Below are positions 1 through 10,692 of a stretch of 64,000 nt of DNA, piece by piece. The notes beneath the pieces were generated by a model. The model did no database searches. It was not told the DNA's origin and saw only the letters and a program-made list of their open reading frames with translations. The stretch spans positions 4,650,001 to 4,714,000 of the forward strand of contig JAWQUS010000017.1 of assembly GCA_036365455.1 (NCBI GenBank), given 5' to 3'. Positions within the stretch are counted from its first letter, which is position 1. Each line of letters starts with the position of its first letter. The position numbers and the translations under genes were made by a program. The DNA is from Macrosoma leucophasiata (lineage: Eukaryota; Arthropoda; Insecta; Lepidoptera; Hedylidae).

Positions 1-198
1 ATCTACTTGTCGCTAAATGGTAGTGTTCAGTTCTGTAATTTCCGGCACAGAGGCAAAACAACTCAGACCTCAAGAGGGGCAACGCATCTACATTGAAATC
101 TCTAGTGTTTATGAAGATCTTAACAGGCCACAGTATTCTCTTGCCATCAATGTGAACTGTGCGCTCGTTTGCCACTTCATGACACAACAAAAAGTTGT
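1..198 (+). repeat. SINE-like family S, 5'-cut copy
   Basis: The segment shares blocks such as AATTTCCGGCACAGAGGC, AACGCATCT and ATCAATGTGAACTG with at least ten other stretches of the window (for example 32358-32590 and 35304-35555). The family runs from a TACTGGTGGTAG-type head to an oligo-A end after GTTTGCCACTT. This copy enters from the window edge and is diverged. The 62-aa open frame here is just repeat sequence. Confidence 0.6.
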
Positions 199-639
199 GA
201 AATAAAAGTTTAACTCATTACTTCAGTCAAAAATACAGTGTCTGTACTTATGTACGCACGTAAGAAGTTATACTTCCTTAGAATAACAATTAACAGAGCA
301 ACACCGGAGGGGAGTAGCCATATGCAGGCTTTCCCCTCTGTCAAAGTACAAGCCCAAATGGGCCTATACCTGTCGCCTAGACCACAATGTAAATCCTAGA
401 CGTTAAAATGTGTGCGTGAAATTGTTTCTAGTATTTTGTTAAAGTCAAGGTGTGAGTTTCGTAGTAATAGAAGATTTTTGTAGTGTGCGTATGTGTCGCA
501 CGCATTTCCCCCCGCAAAAAATGACAGACTGTTTTGCATCGGTAATACACGCTATGGCTAATCCCCTCCGGTCCGCCGCGACCGGTGGGCCGCGTTGCTC
601 TATGGTAACAATCCAATATAACAGAAATAATAAAACAAA
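199..639. other. Stretch with no recognised feature
   Basis: AT-rich sequence with one GC-richer patch near 560-600. Overlapping ORFs occur on both strands but none has a recognisable domain. I see no gene. Confidence 0.5.
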
Positions 640-641
640 TA

Positions 642-846
642 GTGTTGCCCAAAATCGGTCTAGGTCTTGCAGTCTTGGTCTTGTTCTTGCATTTTTGCAA
701 GACCAAGAGCAAGACTGCCTAATTTTAGCAAGACCAAGAACAAGACTGACGGTGCAAGATTTGAGCAAGACCTAGGCAGTCTTGCTCTTGCAAAAATGCA
801 AGAACAAGACCAAGACTGCAAGACCAAGACCGATTTTGGGCAACAC
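642..846. mobile_element. Tc1/mariner-type MITE with long TIRs
   Basis: About 75-80 bp terminal inverted repeats start GTGTTGCCCAAAATCGGTC and end with the complement. The arms differ by about one base over the first 60 and then by a 6-base indel. Both ends are flanked by the dinucleotide TA (640-641 and 847-848), the target duplication expected for Tc1/mariner elements. The arms are built from short GTCTTG/TTCTTG motifs. It has no coding capacity, so it would need a transposase in trans. Confidence 0.75.
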
Positions 847-909
847 TAAAAACAAAACGACAAAAAAAGTTTAGCAACTAACTTCAGACTGTCGCTCTTA
901 TCTGTCGGC

Positions 910-1121
910 ACACCGCCAAAATGCCATACAAACGCTTAATTTGGTCTCTATTACACAGACATCAATCAGTGACGTGTATTTCCACGTGCACCACGTGTGT
1001 GTGGCACGTAGATAATACCAAACGTCGCCTATAAGAGGGGAGGAGGTTGGGTGAGGCGGGGAAATCGGGCGGGACGTCGAAGTGTGTCCATTCTATACGT
1101 AGTTTTATTACATATTCTCTG
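910..1121 (+). repeat. Dispersed repeat R1, copy 1
   Basis: It matches 62574-62740 in the same orientation: CGCCAAAAT start, ACACAGACATCAATCAGTGA, TAAGAGGGG, ATCGGGCGGGA, CCATTCTATACGTAG, and the end CATATTCTCTG. This copy carries about 30 extra bases with CACGTG motifs after GTGCACC. A CTATAAGAG box lies inside. Element class unknown. Confidence 0.6.
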
Positions 1122-1445
1122 CTGTCGGTGTGCGCGTGCATCGTAAAAAATAACTCTCTTATTTTTTTCCAAGCGCGCCAAAAGAAGCATAATTTCAAAA
1201 AGGATACGATAGACTCCATAGAGTATACTGTAGAATCGTAGAGTCAAAAGAACTTTGTACATCTACCAACATACTAGTTTATTTATACAATCGTTTACAT
1301 TACTGCTAAACATTTGAATAAATAGGTATAACCTCGTGTGTTATGTTATTCTATTTATTCTTGTTAAAGTATTCAATGTCTATTGTTTTACTTTATTTTA
1401 CATAATATCCGATTTTAAGTGACCATAATGTTGTTATGAATGTTT
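1122..1445. other. Stretch with no recognised feature
   Basis: AT-rich; nothing recognised. Confidence 0.5.
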
Positions 1446-1448
1446 AAT

Positions 1449-1497
1449 TAAAAACAAAAAAAAGGCTCCCGTATTTACGGGAACCTTTTTTTGTTTT
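1449..1497. repeat. Long inverted repeat (hairpin)
   Basis: An A-rich arm plus GGCTCCCGTA faces CGGGAACC plus a T-rich arm around a short TTTA loop, giving a stem of roughly 22 bp with few mismatches. It sits just upstream of the RTE LINE fragment. It resembles a bacterial terminator only superficially. Confidence 0.6.
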
Positions 1498-1512
1498 TAA
1501 TAAATAATAATC

Positions 1513-1850
1513 GTTGTCTTCCCAAAATTCTCGGGATATACTGGCCCGAGAAAATCTCAAATGTGAACCTACATGAACGCTGCCACGAAACTTCAATCGA
1601 GGAACAAGTTAGGCGCCGTAAGTGGAACTGGATTGGCCACACACTCCGACGGGGTCCTGATCACGTACCAACACAGGCATTGGACTGGAACCCCCAAGGA
1701 AAGCGAAAGCGTGGTCGTCCGAAGCAGACTTGGCGACGAACAGTTACTGACGAAGTGAAGAAGATCGGGAAGTGTTGGAGTGAAGTCAAGCGCGAGGCTC
1801 AAGACCGATCGAGATGGAGAACCACTGTGGACGCCCTCTGCCTCATCTAG
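1513..1850 (+). pseudogene. RTE-type LINE reverse transcriptase, C-terminal fragment
   Basis: The open frame ends with a motif series typical of the tail of RTE-clade reverse transcriptases: LGIYWPEKISN, then RRKWNWIGHTLRR, then KRGRPKQTWRRTV, then a DRSRWRTTVDALC-type end and a stop at 1848-1850. Only about 110 residues remain, so endonuclease and catalytic palm domains are missing, as expected for a 5'-truncated insertion. The frame is still open, so the copy is not very old. A short AAGTCAAG-repeat tail follows to about 1895, like RTE 3' ends. Clade assignment is from motif memory. The open frame starting at 1491 includes hairpin sequence and is not the true start. Confidence 0.75.
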
Positions 1851-1895
1851 GGGACATAGGACCATAAGTCAAGTAAGTCAAGTTTTTTGTTTTTA
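1851..1895 (+). repeat. RTE LINE 3' tail
   Basis: Short 3' UTR with repeated AAGTCAAGTAAGTCAAG followed by a T run. It continues from the fragment above. Confidence 0.55.
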
Positions 1896-3064
1896 CCATA
1901 GTGCGATGTAATGTTTTAGCTTAATTGGTATGGTCACAATTTAAATACTCTTTTTAAAAAAGTACATTAAACCAGGGGAATGGTTTAATGTACCTAAGTT
2001 AATTTACGGCTATTATAATAAAGTTGCAATATCCAACAGTTTCAATAATTTTCTGAAATACCAACCTAATTGACACGTTTTGAATAATATGTATTGACTT
2101 ACAATCGTCATAATTTTAAGTAACCTGAACTACCTATTTAAATTAAAAAGTGGCACAAGATTATTAATATTGTGGTTAGCCACAATAGTTAGCCATTGTT
2201 CAGTTAAGAACACAGATCACCTCCATCTGTGGTTAAGAACTACGATAACCTCAAATGATCTTAAAAATTAAAATAATAAAATATATATATATATATATAT
2301 ATCAAGTCATTATTGGATACTGGACATGGACATACAAATACATAAAGTTAAATTGCATAAATTTTACTTAATTTTGCATAACATATAATACGTATTATAA
2401 GTAGGCAGGAATTGCTTTAATTTATTAATTAATTTAATTAATGCCTATTGTTATATAATCAAGAATAATTACGTACCTGAGAGATACAGTATCAGAATAA
2501 CAATTTTTTTTGGTAAATATTATGAAATTTCAGTATTTAAGTAGGATCAGATATGATACATGTAATTAAATAAAATTATGGTTGTTGATAAAAACAAATA
2601 ATCTCCTACATTATACAATGACACAATAAAATAATAAAAGTTAGTTAATTTCAGAGTTTGGTAAATGGAAACATTTATATTTTTCATCTTTCGTTGATAT
2701 TTTCCAGGTAAAACCATGTTGAGACCGCGGAGTTGCCAACTATGATCAAGGTTAAATATTAAAGACATATACAATATTTAATTGTTGTATAAACTCGCGT
2801 CGATTGTGTGACGGGGTCGGTAGACAGTATTGAAGGCCTCGAGACCTCGTATCTCGAGACTATTCATATTTTAAATCGATTCGAGCAAAGCACCTGTCAT
2901 CGCCTGTTGTTAATATAAAAAATATTAAGAAAAACAAAGAAAATATTACTGACAAAAAAAAATACAATAATAACAAGGTTATATTACGAGAGTAATAAAT
3001 ATTGAAAGAGATTATGAATTTATCCTGAATAGAGAACGATAAGTAACGTTTATAATATACTATA
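1896..3064. other. AT-rich stretch with an (AT)n microsatellite
   Basis: Contains a pure AT dinucleotide run at about 2279-2302. No coding feature is recognised; the minus-strand 75-aa ORF at 2547-2774 has no domain. Confidence 0.5.
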
Positions 3065-3325
3065 CTAGCTGAGCCGGCAAACTTCGTATTGCCTCAGAAT
3101 GAAATAATGTGTCAAAGGTTTGATAGATACGGACTATTTGTATGGGAAAATGAAATTGTGGTTTATACTATTTCCCTTCAATTTCTTCATATTTTCTTAC
3201 CTTTTAAACCTTTCCTGGACTTCCCAAAAATCATTCAAAGCCATAATTAGCCAAATCGGTCCAGCCGTTCTCGAGTCTTAGCAAGACTAACGAACAGCAA
3301 TTGATTTTTATATACCTATATAAGA
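3065..3325 (-). mobile_element. Helitron-like nonautonomous element, family A copy 1
   Basis: Read on the minus strand it starts TCTTATATAGG and ends in CTAG followed by a host T, as Helitrons do. Near the 3' end GGCAA and TTGCC form a small stem around TACGAAGT. The body contains ATCAATTGCTGTTCGTTAG and GAACGGCTGGACCGATTTGG, shared with copies at 7313 and 18321. It lacks any Rep/helicase coding. Confidence 0.65.
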
Positions 3326-4861
3326 CAAATTGTGACGGACGACGATGACATAACAATATTTAATCCTTCTATACAATATCGGTGTAACATAAATGGAAAA
3401 GACATCGCTGGGGGATTCAATACAAGGATAAAGGGGTGATGGACCAAAATTATACCAACGATTGCAGATAACTCGTAAACCATGTGTTCTCGTTCATGGA
3501 ATATTCGTATGGATATGAGAATGTGTAAGGCGATTGAGGTTAACTTTCGCTTAATTTAATCCTAATCATCCGTGAAGGTGCAGTGAAGCAGAATTCAAAC
3601 TCGTACAAAGCTTTTATTGTAAACATTTTGTCTGGATACAGTTTTAAACTAAACAAAGCTTGGATTCATCAGGTATATGTATGCAGACAAGTATGTTGTC
3701 GACATTTTACATCATAAAAAATATAAAGTAGCTGCAGCCACGTATAAGTCGAAATGTTGCAGAATGTACGATACTGCGGAGCAGTTCGTGAGGATAGATA
3801 GAAACTAACATACATATCACAGTTACGATACGAATTTATAATTGAATCTGCAACTGAAGTTCGACTGGACGAGGCAAAGCCAAAACTTTGTTAGCCGCAA
3901 ACGCAATTGAACCGTGGAATTTTCCCAAAAGCCTAACATGGCAGTACCATATTCTACGCAACGCGTGTATTTGTTATTCTCACACATATTTTGGTCGGCA
4001 TGAAGTAATTAAGATATCGAATAAACTTGTTAGTATTTTACTATGTTATCGCGAACGAAATTCGGTTGCTAATTACCAATGTAGCATTTAACCTTGAAAT
4101 GTTAAAATAAGAATTCTATTAAAGACAATTCAACAGTGCCTGTCCCCTATGGAATTGAATTTGTATCTGGATTGGTGATTCTCTATAATATGTGTATATA
4201 AAAAAATATCAATTATAATTATTAAGTAACTACATTTTTTGCAAAAGTTAAAAATTTGGTCAACTTGTGGCAGTCAGTGTTAAGAGTAATATTTAGGTTA
4301 TTAGAATGAGTTCATTGGTTAAGCTTAAAAAAACATGTGTGCTTAAAAACAGAAGAAGAAACCGTCCTTTCATTGTTTCAAACTTTAATTCTATACATTA
4401 TAATGCATTGTTAATTTCGGCTAAGAGTTTATTGACTACAAAAAAGTATTATGCAGATGTAAATAAACGACAGACACAATAAACCGAAAACAAAAACAAT
4501 GGTTCTAAAAATAAACAATTGACTCAGTTTAGGGAAAACAAAACGCAGTTTTTATAACGACTACGTTATTGAGTGAAAAAAAAACGTTGAGATTGGGTTA
4601 CACAAATATACACTTAAATATGAGAATAGAAGAAGTTGTGGTAGTATGCGTAATAAGTGCAGAGTTTAATTTTGTTGAGGAAATGCCAAGAAAATTGATG
4701 TAGTGAGAATACAGAAACTAAACACATACTCAACAGAGCATGTTAATGTTGATCGTTGAAATTGCTTCGGGGTACGCTCCATTCACTCGACGATATTTAA
4801 AAGCTTGCCTATCTATACTTTGCAATATCTGTCTGTATCTGTGATCAACAGTAAAATTTGG
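3326..4861. other. Stretch with no recognised feature
   Basis: About 1.5 kb of AT-rich DNA. The 67-aa ORF at 3888-4091 has no recognisable domain. I see no gene, tRNA or repeat with a partner in this window. Confidence 0.5.
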
Positions 4862-6388
4862 TTTAATGTTGTAAACAATTGATAAAAAAGTCTCAGTGTT
4901 AAATACGCTAATTGTAGGTTTGTTTGATACCCACGCCCCTCTTCATGCTGTTCGTGTCAAACGCCCTCCAGCTCCCTGGATTAATAGAGGAGTTCGGATG
5001 GCGATGTGGCGATGTCCTGTAGAAATAGGGCTTTTCGGACTTATAAAAGGGATCGATGCGAGGCAAATTGGGACCTATATAAGCGTGCTAGAAATCGTTG
5101 TAATCAAATGGTGAGAGCAGCGCATTATATCAATGATAACGTAAAAAATTCTTCACCAGCTGATGTATGGAAATTTTTGAAATCATTAGGCTTCACAAAG
5201 CCTCTCCTAAACATAAATAGTTTGAACCTATCTATTAACGATCTCAATTTACATTTTTCTAAAACAGTACCTCTTGATCATGCTACAAAACTTGATACCT
5301 TCATTTATTTGACTTCCATACCAAATCTTACTAGCAGTATTTTCTCTTTCTCTTCTGTTACTGGTGACGAGGTCCACAACATTTTAAAGACATTAAATTC
5401 TTAAGCAGTTGGTTGTGATGGAGTAGGTAGAACCACGTTATTACCTTTAATTGATTTTATTCTCCATTCTCTTACTCACATCATTAACTTTTCTTTAGAG
5501 TCTGGGATTTTTCCTGATGTTTGGCGTAAAGTTTTCGTTATCCCACTTCCTAAAATGTCTAATCCCAGTCTTGTTAATCATTTTAGACCTATATCTATTT
5601 TACCTTTTTTATCAAAAATTTTAGAGGTGGTAGTTCATACACAATTTAGTAATTACATTCACAAACATGACCTCCTTTCTCCATTACAATCTGGCTTTAG
5701 ACCTGGTCATAGTACTGCCACTGCTCTGCTCAAGGTTGTTGAGGATGTCAGGTTAGGCATGGAACATTCCAAATTGACAGTGGGTTTATATCTGGATACA
5801 ACCTTAAGCTGGGGTTCTCAGATCACTAACATTTGTAAGGTTACAACAGCCACGCTTCGTTCTCTTTATAGGTTCAAACATTTTCTTCCCTGGAAAACTA
5901 AACTGCTGTTGGTGCAATCGCTCATTTTTCCAGCAATCGATTATGCCGATGTATGTTATTCCGATCGCTCTCAAGAATTTCTATCTAAATTGGATCGTTT
6001 GCTCAATAACAGTATCAGATTTATTTTCGGCCTCCGCAAATATGACCACATTTCCTCCTACCGTTCTAAGCTTAAATGGCTCCCTATCCGTCATAGAAGA
6101 TCCTTAAGAATTCTCTGTCTATTATTCTCTATACTTAACGATCCATCATCTCCTGCTTATCTCAAATGTAAATTTAAATTTCTCGGTGACTCTCACCATC
6201 TTGATCTTCGTTCTTCGGTTAATCTCATTCTTGACATTCCTTCTCACCATTCTGGTTTTATGTCCAACTCCTTCGCTATCACCGCGATCAAACTCTGGAA
6301 CACGCTGCCTATTGACATTAAAAAAGCTCCGAGTAAATTTACATTCAAACGTAAGCTTCGCGACTTCTTTTTAAAATCTGCTAGTTAA
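4862..6388 (+). pseudogene. CR1/L2-like LINE ORF2 remnant (EN end + RT) lacking catalytic core
   Basis: This is a 5'-truncated non-LTR retrotransposon. The first part holds the end of the endonuclease domain (FDTHAPLHAVRVKRPPAPWI), then frameshifts near 5000 into the frame of 5006-6388. One in-frame TAA at 5402-5404 sits just before AVGCDGVG, the block that opens the RT domain. RT blocks follow: NHFRPISILPFLSKILE and LQSGFRPGHSTATALL. The protein then jumps at about 5775 straight to LYLDTTLSWGSQI, so roughly 100 or more residues with the FADD/YADD active site are deleted. The C-terminal region ends SFAITAIKLWNTLP...FKRKLRDFF, typical of CR1/L2-like elements. It cannot encode a working enzyme. 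Clade call is by motif recognition only. Confidence 0.8.
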
Positions 6389-6757
6389 TGTTTGTTGGTA
6401 ATTTAAAAGTAAACAAACTATTTAATCTATGACTTGTACATCGTATATATCTATGTATTTTTTATATTTATAAATTTTTATATTTTTATATATATGTATT
6501 TATATTCCTATAGTTATATACATACTTATATATTACATATCTATGAATTCAGTTTATTTTCTATTAATTTATTTTATTATTTATATTATGTATTTATTCT
6601 CTACGTACTTAATATGGATATATTGTAACCTCTCAGCACCTATTCTTCCTTTTTCATCACAACCCGAAGGTTGACAGGTTTGATAATGCCCTGGTTGCAT
6701 TAAGTTCGCCTTATGTGCCTATTATTCGTGTGCATTGAAGTTAAATAAATAAATAAA
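6389..6757 (+). repeat. 3' UTR and (TAAA)n tail of the CR1/L2-like LINE
   Basis: Very AT-rich 3' UTR to about 6640, then a conserved end: GGTTGCATTAAGTTCGCC, TTATGTGCC, and a (TAAA)n tail. The end block recurs at 61927-61990 (+) and about 48205-48300 (-), which marks it as a LINE 3' end. The 64-aa ORF at 6434 is low-complexity DNA. Confidence 0.7.
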
Positions 6758-7312
6758 CACAATCAAATTGTAAGTCGTCTCCAGAAGTTGTGCGGAATGG
6801 CTGTTGATGTTTACATTTCAATGAAATTCACATTCCTTTGGACCATTGCCAATACTTTTGTAATATAATTTCAATGCTGTGTATACAGTGTGTGTGTAGA
6901 AGAGGACAATAATCCACACGACAGAATAAATGAATAAATGTACGAATATCGTAAATTCATATCATTAACGCTAAGAATACATTGTTCAAAATTGTTTTTT
7001 GACATTTAAGGAGCTCGTGCTTCAGCAATATTAACTAAGTGTAATTTAAATATTTAACCAACAGTCTCGAATGTTTGATCGTTTAATGTTTTGTGCAAAC
7101 AACTTGCACAATTTCCTAAACAAATATTTCCATTAACATGATTATCTTTATGTAGGCATCTATCCATCTAAGGCCTGGACCGACTTGATATAAGACTATT
7201 GTTCATGTTAAAATAAGAAAAAATAGTATACCTACAGTCGCATCTATAGTTGAACAGGATCAAAATATTTAATGATGTGATAAATAAAATTACAGATCCA
7301 AATTATAGTATA
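6758..7312. other. Stretch with no recognised feature
   Basis: AT-rich; nothing recognised. Confidence 0.5.
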
Positions 7313-7550
7313 TCTATATATATAAAAATCAATTGCTGTTCGTTAGTCTCGCTAAAACTCGAGAACGGCTAAACCGATTTGGCTGATTTTGGTTTTGAAT
7401 GATTTTTGGAAGTTCAGGGAAGGTTTAAAAGGTAAGAAAATATGAAATAAAAACCACAATTTCATTTTCCCATACAAATAGTCCGTATCTATCAAACCTT
7501 TGACACATTATTTCATTGTGAGGCAATACGAAGTTTGCCGGGACAACTAG
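7313..7550 (+). mobile_element. Helitron-like nonautonomous element, family A copy 2
   Basis: Starts A|TCTATATATATAAAAATC and ends CAACTAG|T: a host A before TC and a host T after CTAG, as expected for Helitron insertion. GGCAA/TTGCC form the subterminal hairpin about 10 nt before CTAG. It is highly similar to the copies at 3065-3325 (-) and 18321-18593 (+). Confidence 0.75.
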
Positions 7551-8328
7551 TTATTACATAAATTTCCGCAACCAAAGAACTGGTTCCAAGATTTGCAAGT
7601 CTTTTTTAGTATTTTCCACGAAGTATTTTCTACGTTCTTCGACGTCTAGATATTCACCTTTAGCATAATTACATTGTCTTATCGAGCGTTGCACTCAGTA
7701 CAGCGCGCAGAGTTGCAACAAACGAGATTTCTCGCAAAGAAATGGCATTCACGGGTGGTCTTCCAGACGATTGATCCCTATTATTAGCTATCGGCGGGAG
7801 GTGACAGGACCCCCGTGCATATTCAATATTCAAAGCAATTACGAGCTTGCAAGCCAGCTGTTCATCACATGTCTAGTGGGTATCGTATGATAAACCCTTT
7901 TGTGTAGTCGTCTCTCGCTTGTACGTGATTTTCATACACGAGCGTCGGAATTATGGGCCGTCTATCACAAAACGTATTTTTCGTACCTAGCGTTATGTGT
8001 CATTAAGTGCTATAAGCTGTTCAACAAAAGTGGGTTAAAACTAAATTTATGTAGGATTTATAGAAAGTTTTATTAATGACCCGGCGAAAATTGTACCACC
8101 ATCCAAGTTTTTTTTAAATATATGGTATTATTTTTCTCTAAGTATTTTTTTATACAAAACCATAACCTGCCTAAACGAAAGTTAATAGAGTTAGGCGGTC
8201 GGCCCCCTGATATAACTTTTTTCCAATAACGAATATAAAAGAAAAAAAAATTCAATTTGGTGCAGTCGTATGGAAGTTTTGCGCTTACAATCATTTCGGT
8301 GATTGACATTTTTATTTATATATAAATA
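7551..8328. other. Stretch with no recognised feature
   Basis: GC-richer patch at about 7680-7830; no coding domain. The minus-strand ORF 8073-8309 runs through homopolymers and is not convincing. Confidence 0.5.
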
Positions 8329-8748
8329 CTAGCGGAATCGACAGACTTCGTCCTGTTAAAAAAAAATATAATTTGGCAGTTTTTTGTTCCTATTTTAATG
8401 TCGGGGTCAAAAAATTCTCCTGAACAGAACCGTCACCCTGATTTGACGTAAGGAACACACCTACATTGCTTACACAACATTGATTGCTTGTAATTTAATA
8501 TGAACGTAATACATAACAATAAGAAGCTCAAATTGACTGTACGTTTTAGTTAGAAAACGTTTGTATGGGAAAAAGAAAAGGGCTGTTTCTAAGATTTTCC
8601 CGGTAATTATTCGAATTATTCTCACCTTTTAAACCTTCCCTAGACCTCCACGAACATTTCAAGACCAAGATAAGATGAATCCGTTCAGCCGTTCTCGAGT
8701 TTTAGCGAGCCTAACGAACAGCAATTGATTTTTATATATAATATGTAT
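8329..8748 (-). mobile_element. Helitron-like element, family A-related copy 3 (diverged)
   Basis: On the minus strand it begins near ATATATAAAAATCAATTGC and ends CCGCTAG with a host T. It shares GCTGTTCGTTAGG and GAGAACGGCTGAACGGATTC with family A; the middle is longer and diverged. ACAG/CTGT form the subterminal stem. It directly abuts, and probably interrupts, the LINE fragment to its right. Confidence 0.6.
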
Positions 8749-9304
8749 GTTTATATACTTTAAGCTTTAGGGTAGTTCTAATGTCCTGAAAGGCCTTATA
8801 TGAGTCATTCGATTTATTACGTTTCCAAATAGCATGCAGCTTTAATTTCTTCTTTGCGTCCTGTATGATTTCATATGTGAACCAAACCGGATAGCGATGA
8901 TTGTTACATTTCACACGGCGTTTCTTGGGCATACATGCATCGAAAATTTCATATAAGATGTTATAAAAACAATGTACAGCATTGGATGGATCATTCGATT
9001 GAATGACTCTGTCCCATGAAACGCAGGAGAGCAAACGATACAACTCGACATAGTCACACTTGTTGAAGTTCCAGTCATTTTTACTATTTATGTTGCTCGG
9101 TGGTATAGCTTGTGGGTTGTAAGTGCTATGGACTTCTAGTTTGATGTCCAGGGCAGGATGGTAGGCGTCAATCGGAACAATTCCCTGCGTACAAGTTACC
9201 TCTATGTCTCTAATGGCGGCGCTCTCCCGAACTAGGACGACGTCAAGTTTCCCTCCGTGAAGGTTTACTACAAAATTATGGTCTGAAAGTTTACAATAAG
9301 ACAA
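8749..9304 (-). pseudogene. Jockey-like LINE endonuclease C-terminal fragment
   Basis: The minus-strand open frame (about 185 aa) reads like the end of an apurinic-like endonuclease domain and the linker before reverse transcriptase of jockey-clade LINEs: SDHNFVVNLHGGKLDVVLV, then GIVPIDAYHPALDIKL, then KCDYVELYRLLSCVSWD, then YPVWFTYEIIQDAKKKLKLH. The EN catalytic N-terminus and the whole RT domain are missing. The frame runs without interruption into the Helitron-like element at about 8748, where the homology stops, so the insertion or a truncation cut it. Gene family by motif recognition. Confidence 0.7.
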
Positions 9305-9476
9305 AAAATAACAATAATAGCTTTTTACATTAATTGATTAAGTCACAAACTGGCGTCAAAAGTATAGAAATTGAATATTGACTTGTGTTAGTTGTGTAAC
9401 CATCATCAATGAACTACGAAATATCATGTTCTTTCGTAGTTCGTTAGATCGTTTCATACCACATTTAAAATATATT

Positions 9477-9731
9477 AATAAATCCATATTATCTGACCTC
9501 GCTACATTCGTTTTATGTAGAAACAAGAAATTGGAACAGACAAAAAATATTGTACAGTATTATTTGATTAAAGAATTCATCAATGTATCAATAAAATAAA
9601 TCCTTAAAATGAATGAATAAATCCATATTATCTGATCTCGCTTCACTCGTTTTACATAGAAACAAGAAATTAGAACTGATAAAAAATACTGTGCCATATT
9701 ATTTGATTAAAAAATTCATCAATGTATCAAT
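9477..9731 (+). repeat. Tandem duplication, about 139-bp unit
   Basis: Two units begin AAATCCATATTATCTGA and end ATCAATGTATCAAT, at about 9477-9596 and 9617-9731, with a spacing of 139 bp and roughly 88-90% identity. In one frame both encode a similar peptide (LSDLATFVLCRNKKLEQTKN versus ISDLASLVLHRNKKLELIKN) followed by a stop. I do not recognise that peptide. Confidence 0.7.
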
Positions 9732-10185
9732 CTCATAGCTGTTATTAATGTTGTGTCAACATCGTATATTTTAATTAAAATCAGAACCGTTCTCGTGTTA
9801 AATCGAAGTTACAAAATATCGAAGGTTGTACAGCGTCCCCCTCTATCAATCAGCTGTTGTCGAGTTTCGTCAGGTTCACGGTCAATTAGCGTCTCTGCTA
9901 CACCCACGCGTCATATTTTAACGTCGCTCACACTCTTTTCTATTTTATGTCGATTAGTCTATTTACGGTTCATTGCCTTCGTGGTAATGATATTGAATAC
10001 TGAAACTGTATTGGGACAATATGATCGATGAGAAAAACCTGGGCATGATGAAGTCTGAATCAAATAGGTAATTTATATTATACATTTAAAACCAAATGGC
10101 TGAGAATATTATTTAGATATATGTGGCCTTGTCGACATCGTATAGACATGTTTTGAGTCCCATTGGTTAAATTAAACGCTCGTCG
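9732..10185. other. Stretch with no recognised feature
   Basis: The 92-aa ORF at 9753-10031 has no domain. Nothing else recognised. Confidence 0.45.
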
Positions 10186-10345
10186 GACACATATCCAGCG
10201 GACATGTCATGCGATTATTTCCAACTATAGAGATCTTAACATCACTTACCCCAACACGGTAATCAAACCCGGGATCCTAATCCTAGCGTATCTCTGACTC
10301 TGTGTCTAACAACAACGCCCATTAAGCTACTGAGGCATTTGTGAA
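10186..10345 (-). repeat. tRNA-derived SINE head
   Basis: The minus strand shows an A-box-like TAGCTTAATGGGCG and, about 45 nt on, a B-box-like GGGTTTGATTACC, the internal RNA polymerase III promoter layout of a tRNA. The folded arms do not make a clean cloverleaf, so a tRNA-related SINE is more likely than a tRNA gene. The 3' limit is uncertain. Confidence 0.5.
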
Positions 10346-10508
10346 TAATAATTATGAATCCATACCATTAAATTACGAACAATCTTATCTTCTTATGTTT
10401 TTAATTTAATTTTGTGTATTTATTTTTTTTGTTTTGCTATGACATGTATCCGAGTTAGTTAGTGTAATTGGACTTGTTGTCCGTCCTAGTTAACTATAAA
10501 TAAATAAA

Positions 10509-10692
10509 TCTTAATATATATAAATCTCGTGTCACAATGTTTGTCCTCAATGGACTCCTAAACCACTTAACCGATTATAATAAAATTCGCACACCATGTG
10601 CAGTTCGATCCAACTTGAGAGATAGGATAGCTTACATTACGCTATGACTAATAGGAGCAGAGCAGCGCGGGCGAAGCCGGGCCGGGCCGCTA
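10509..10692 (+). mobile_element. Helitron-like nonautonomous element, family B copy 1
   Basis: Starts A|TCTTAATATATATAAATC and contains CTCGTGTCACAATGTTTGTC and TAGGAGCAGAGCAGCGCGG; it ends GGGCCGGGCCGCTA. The minus-strand copy at 58339-58523 is about 95% identical and retains the canonical CTAG|T end; here the last G has mutated or been lost. Confidence 0.7.

Noticed and set aside
428..775. Overlapping 94-107 aa ORFs on both strands
   Set aside because: They run through AT-rich DNA and the MITE, have no domain and exist on both strands at once.
1449..1497. Rho-independent terminator
   Set aside because: Shape fits, but this is insect DNA and no bacterial gene is present.
6434..6628. 64-aa Tyr/Ile-rich ORF
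   Set aside because: Low-complexity AT-rich 3' UTR of the LINE.
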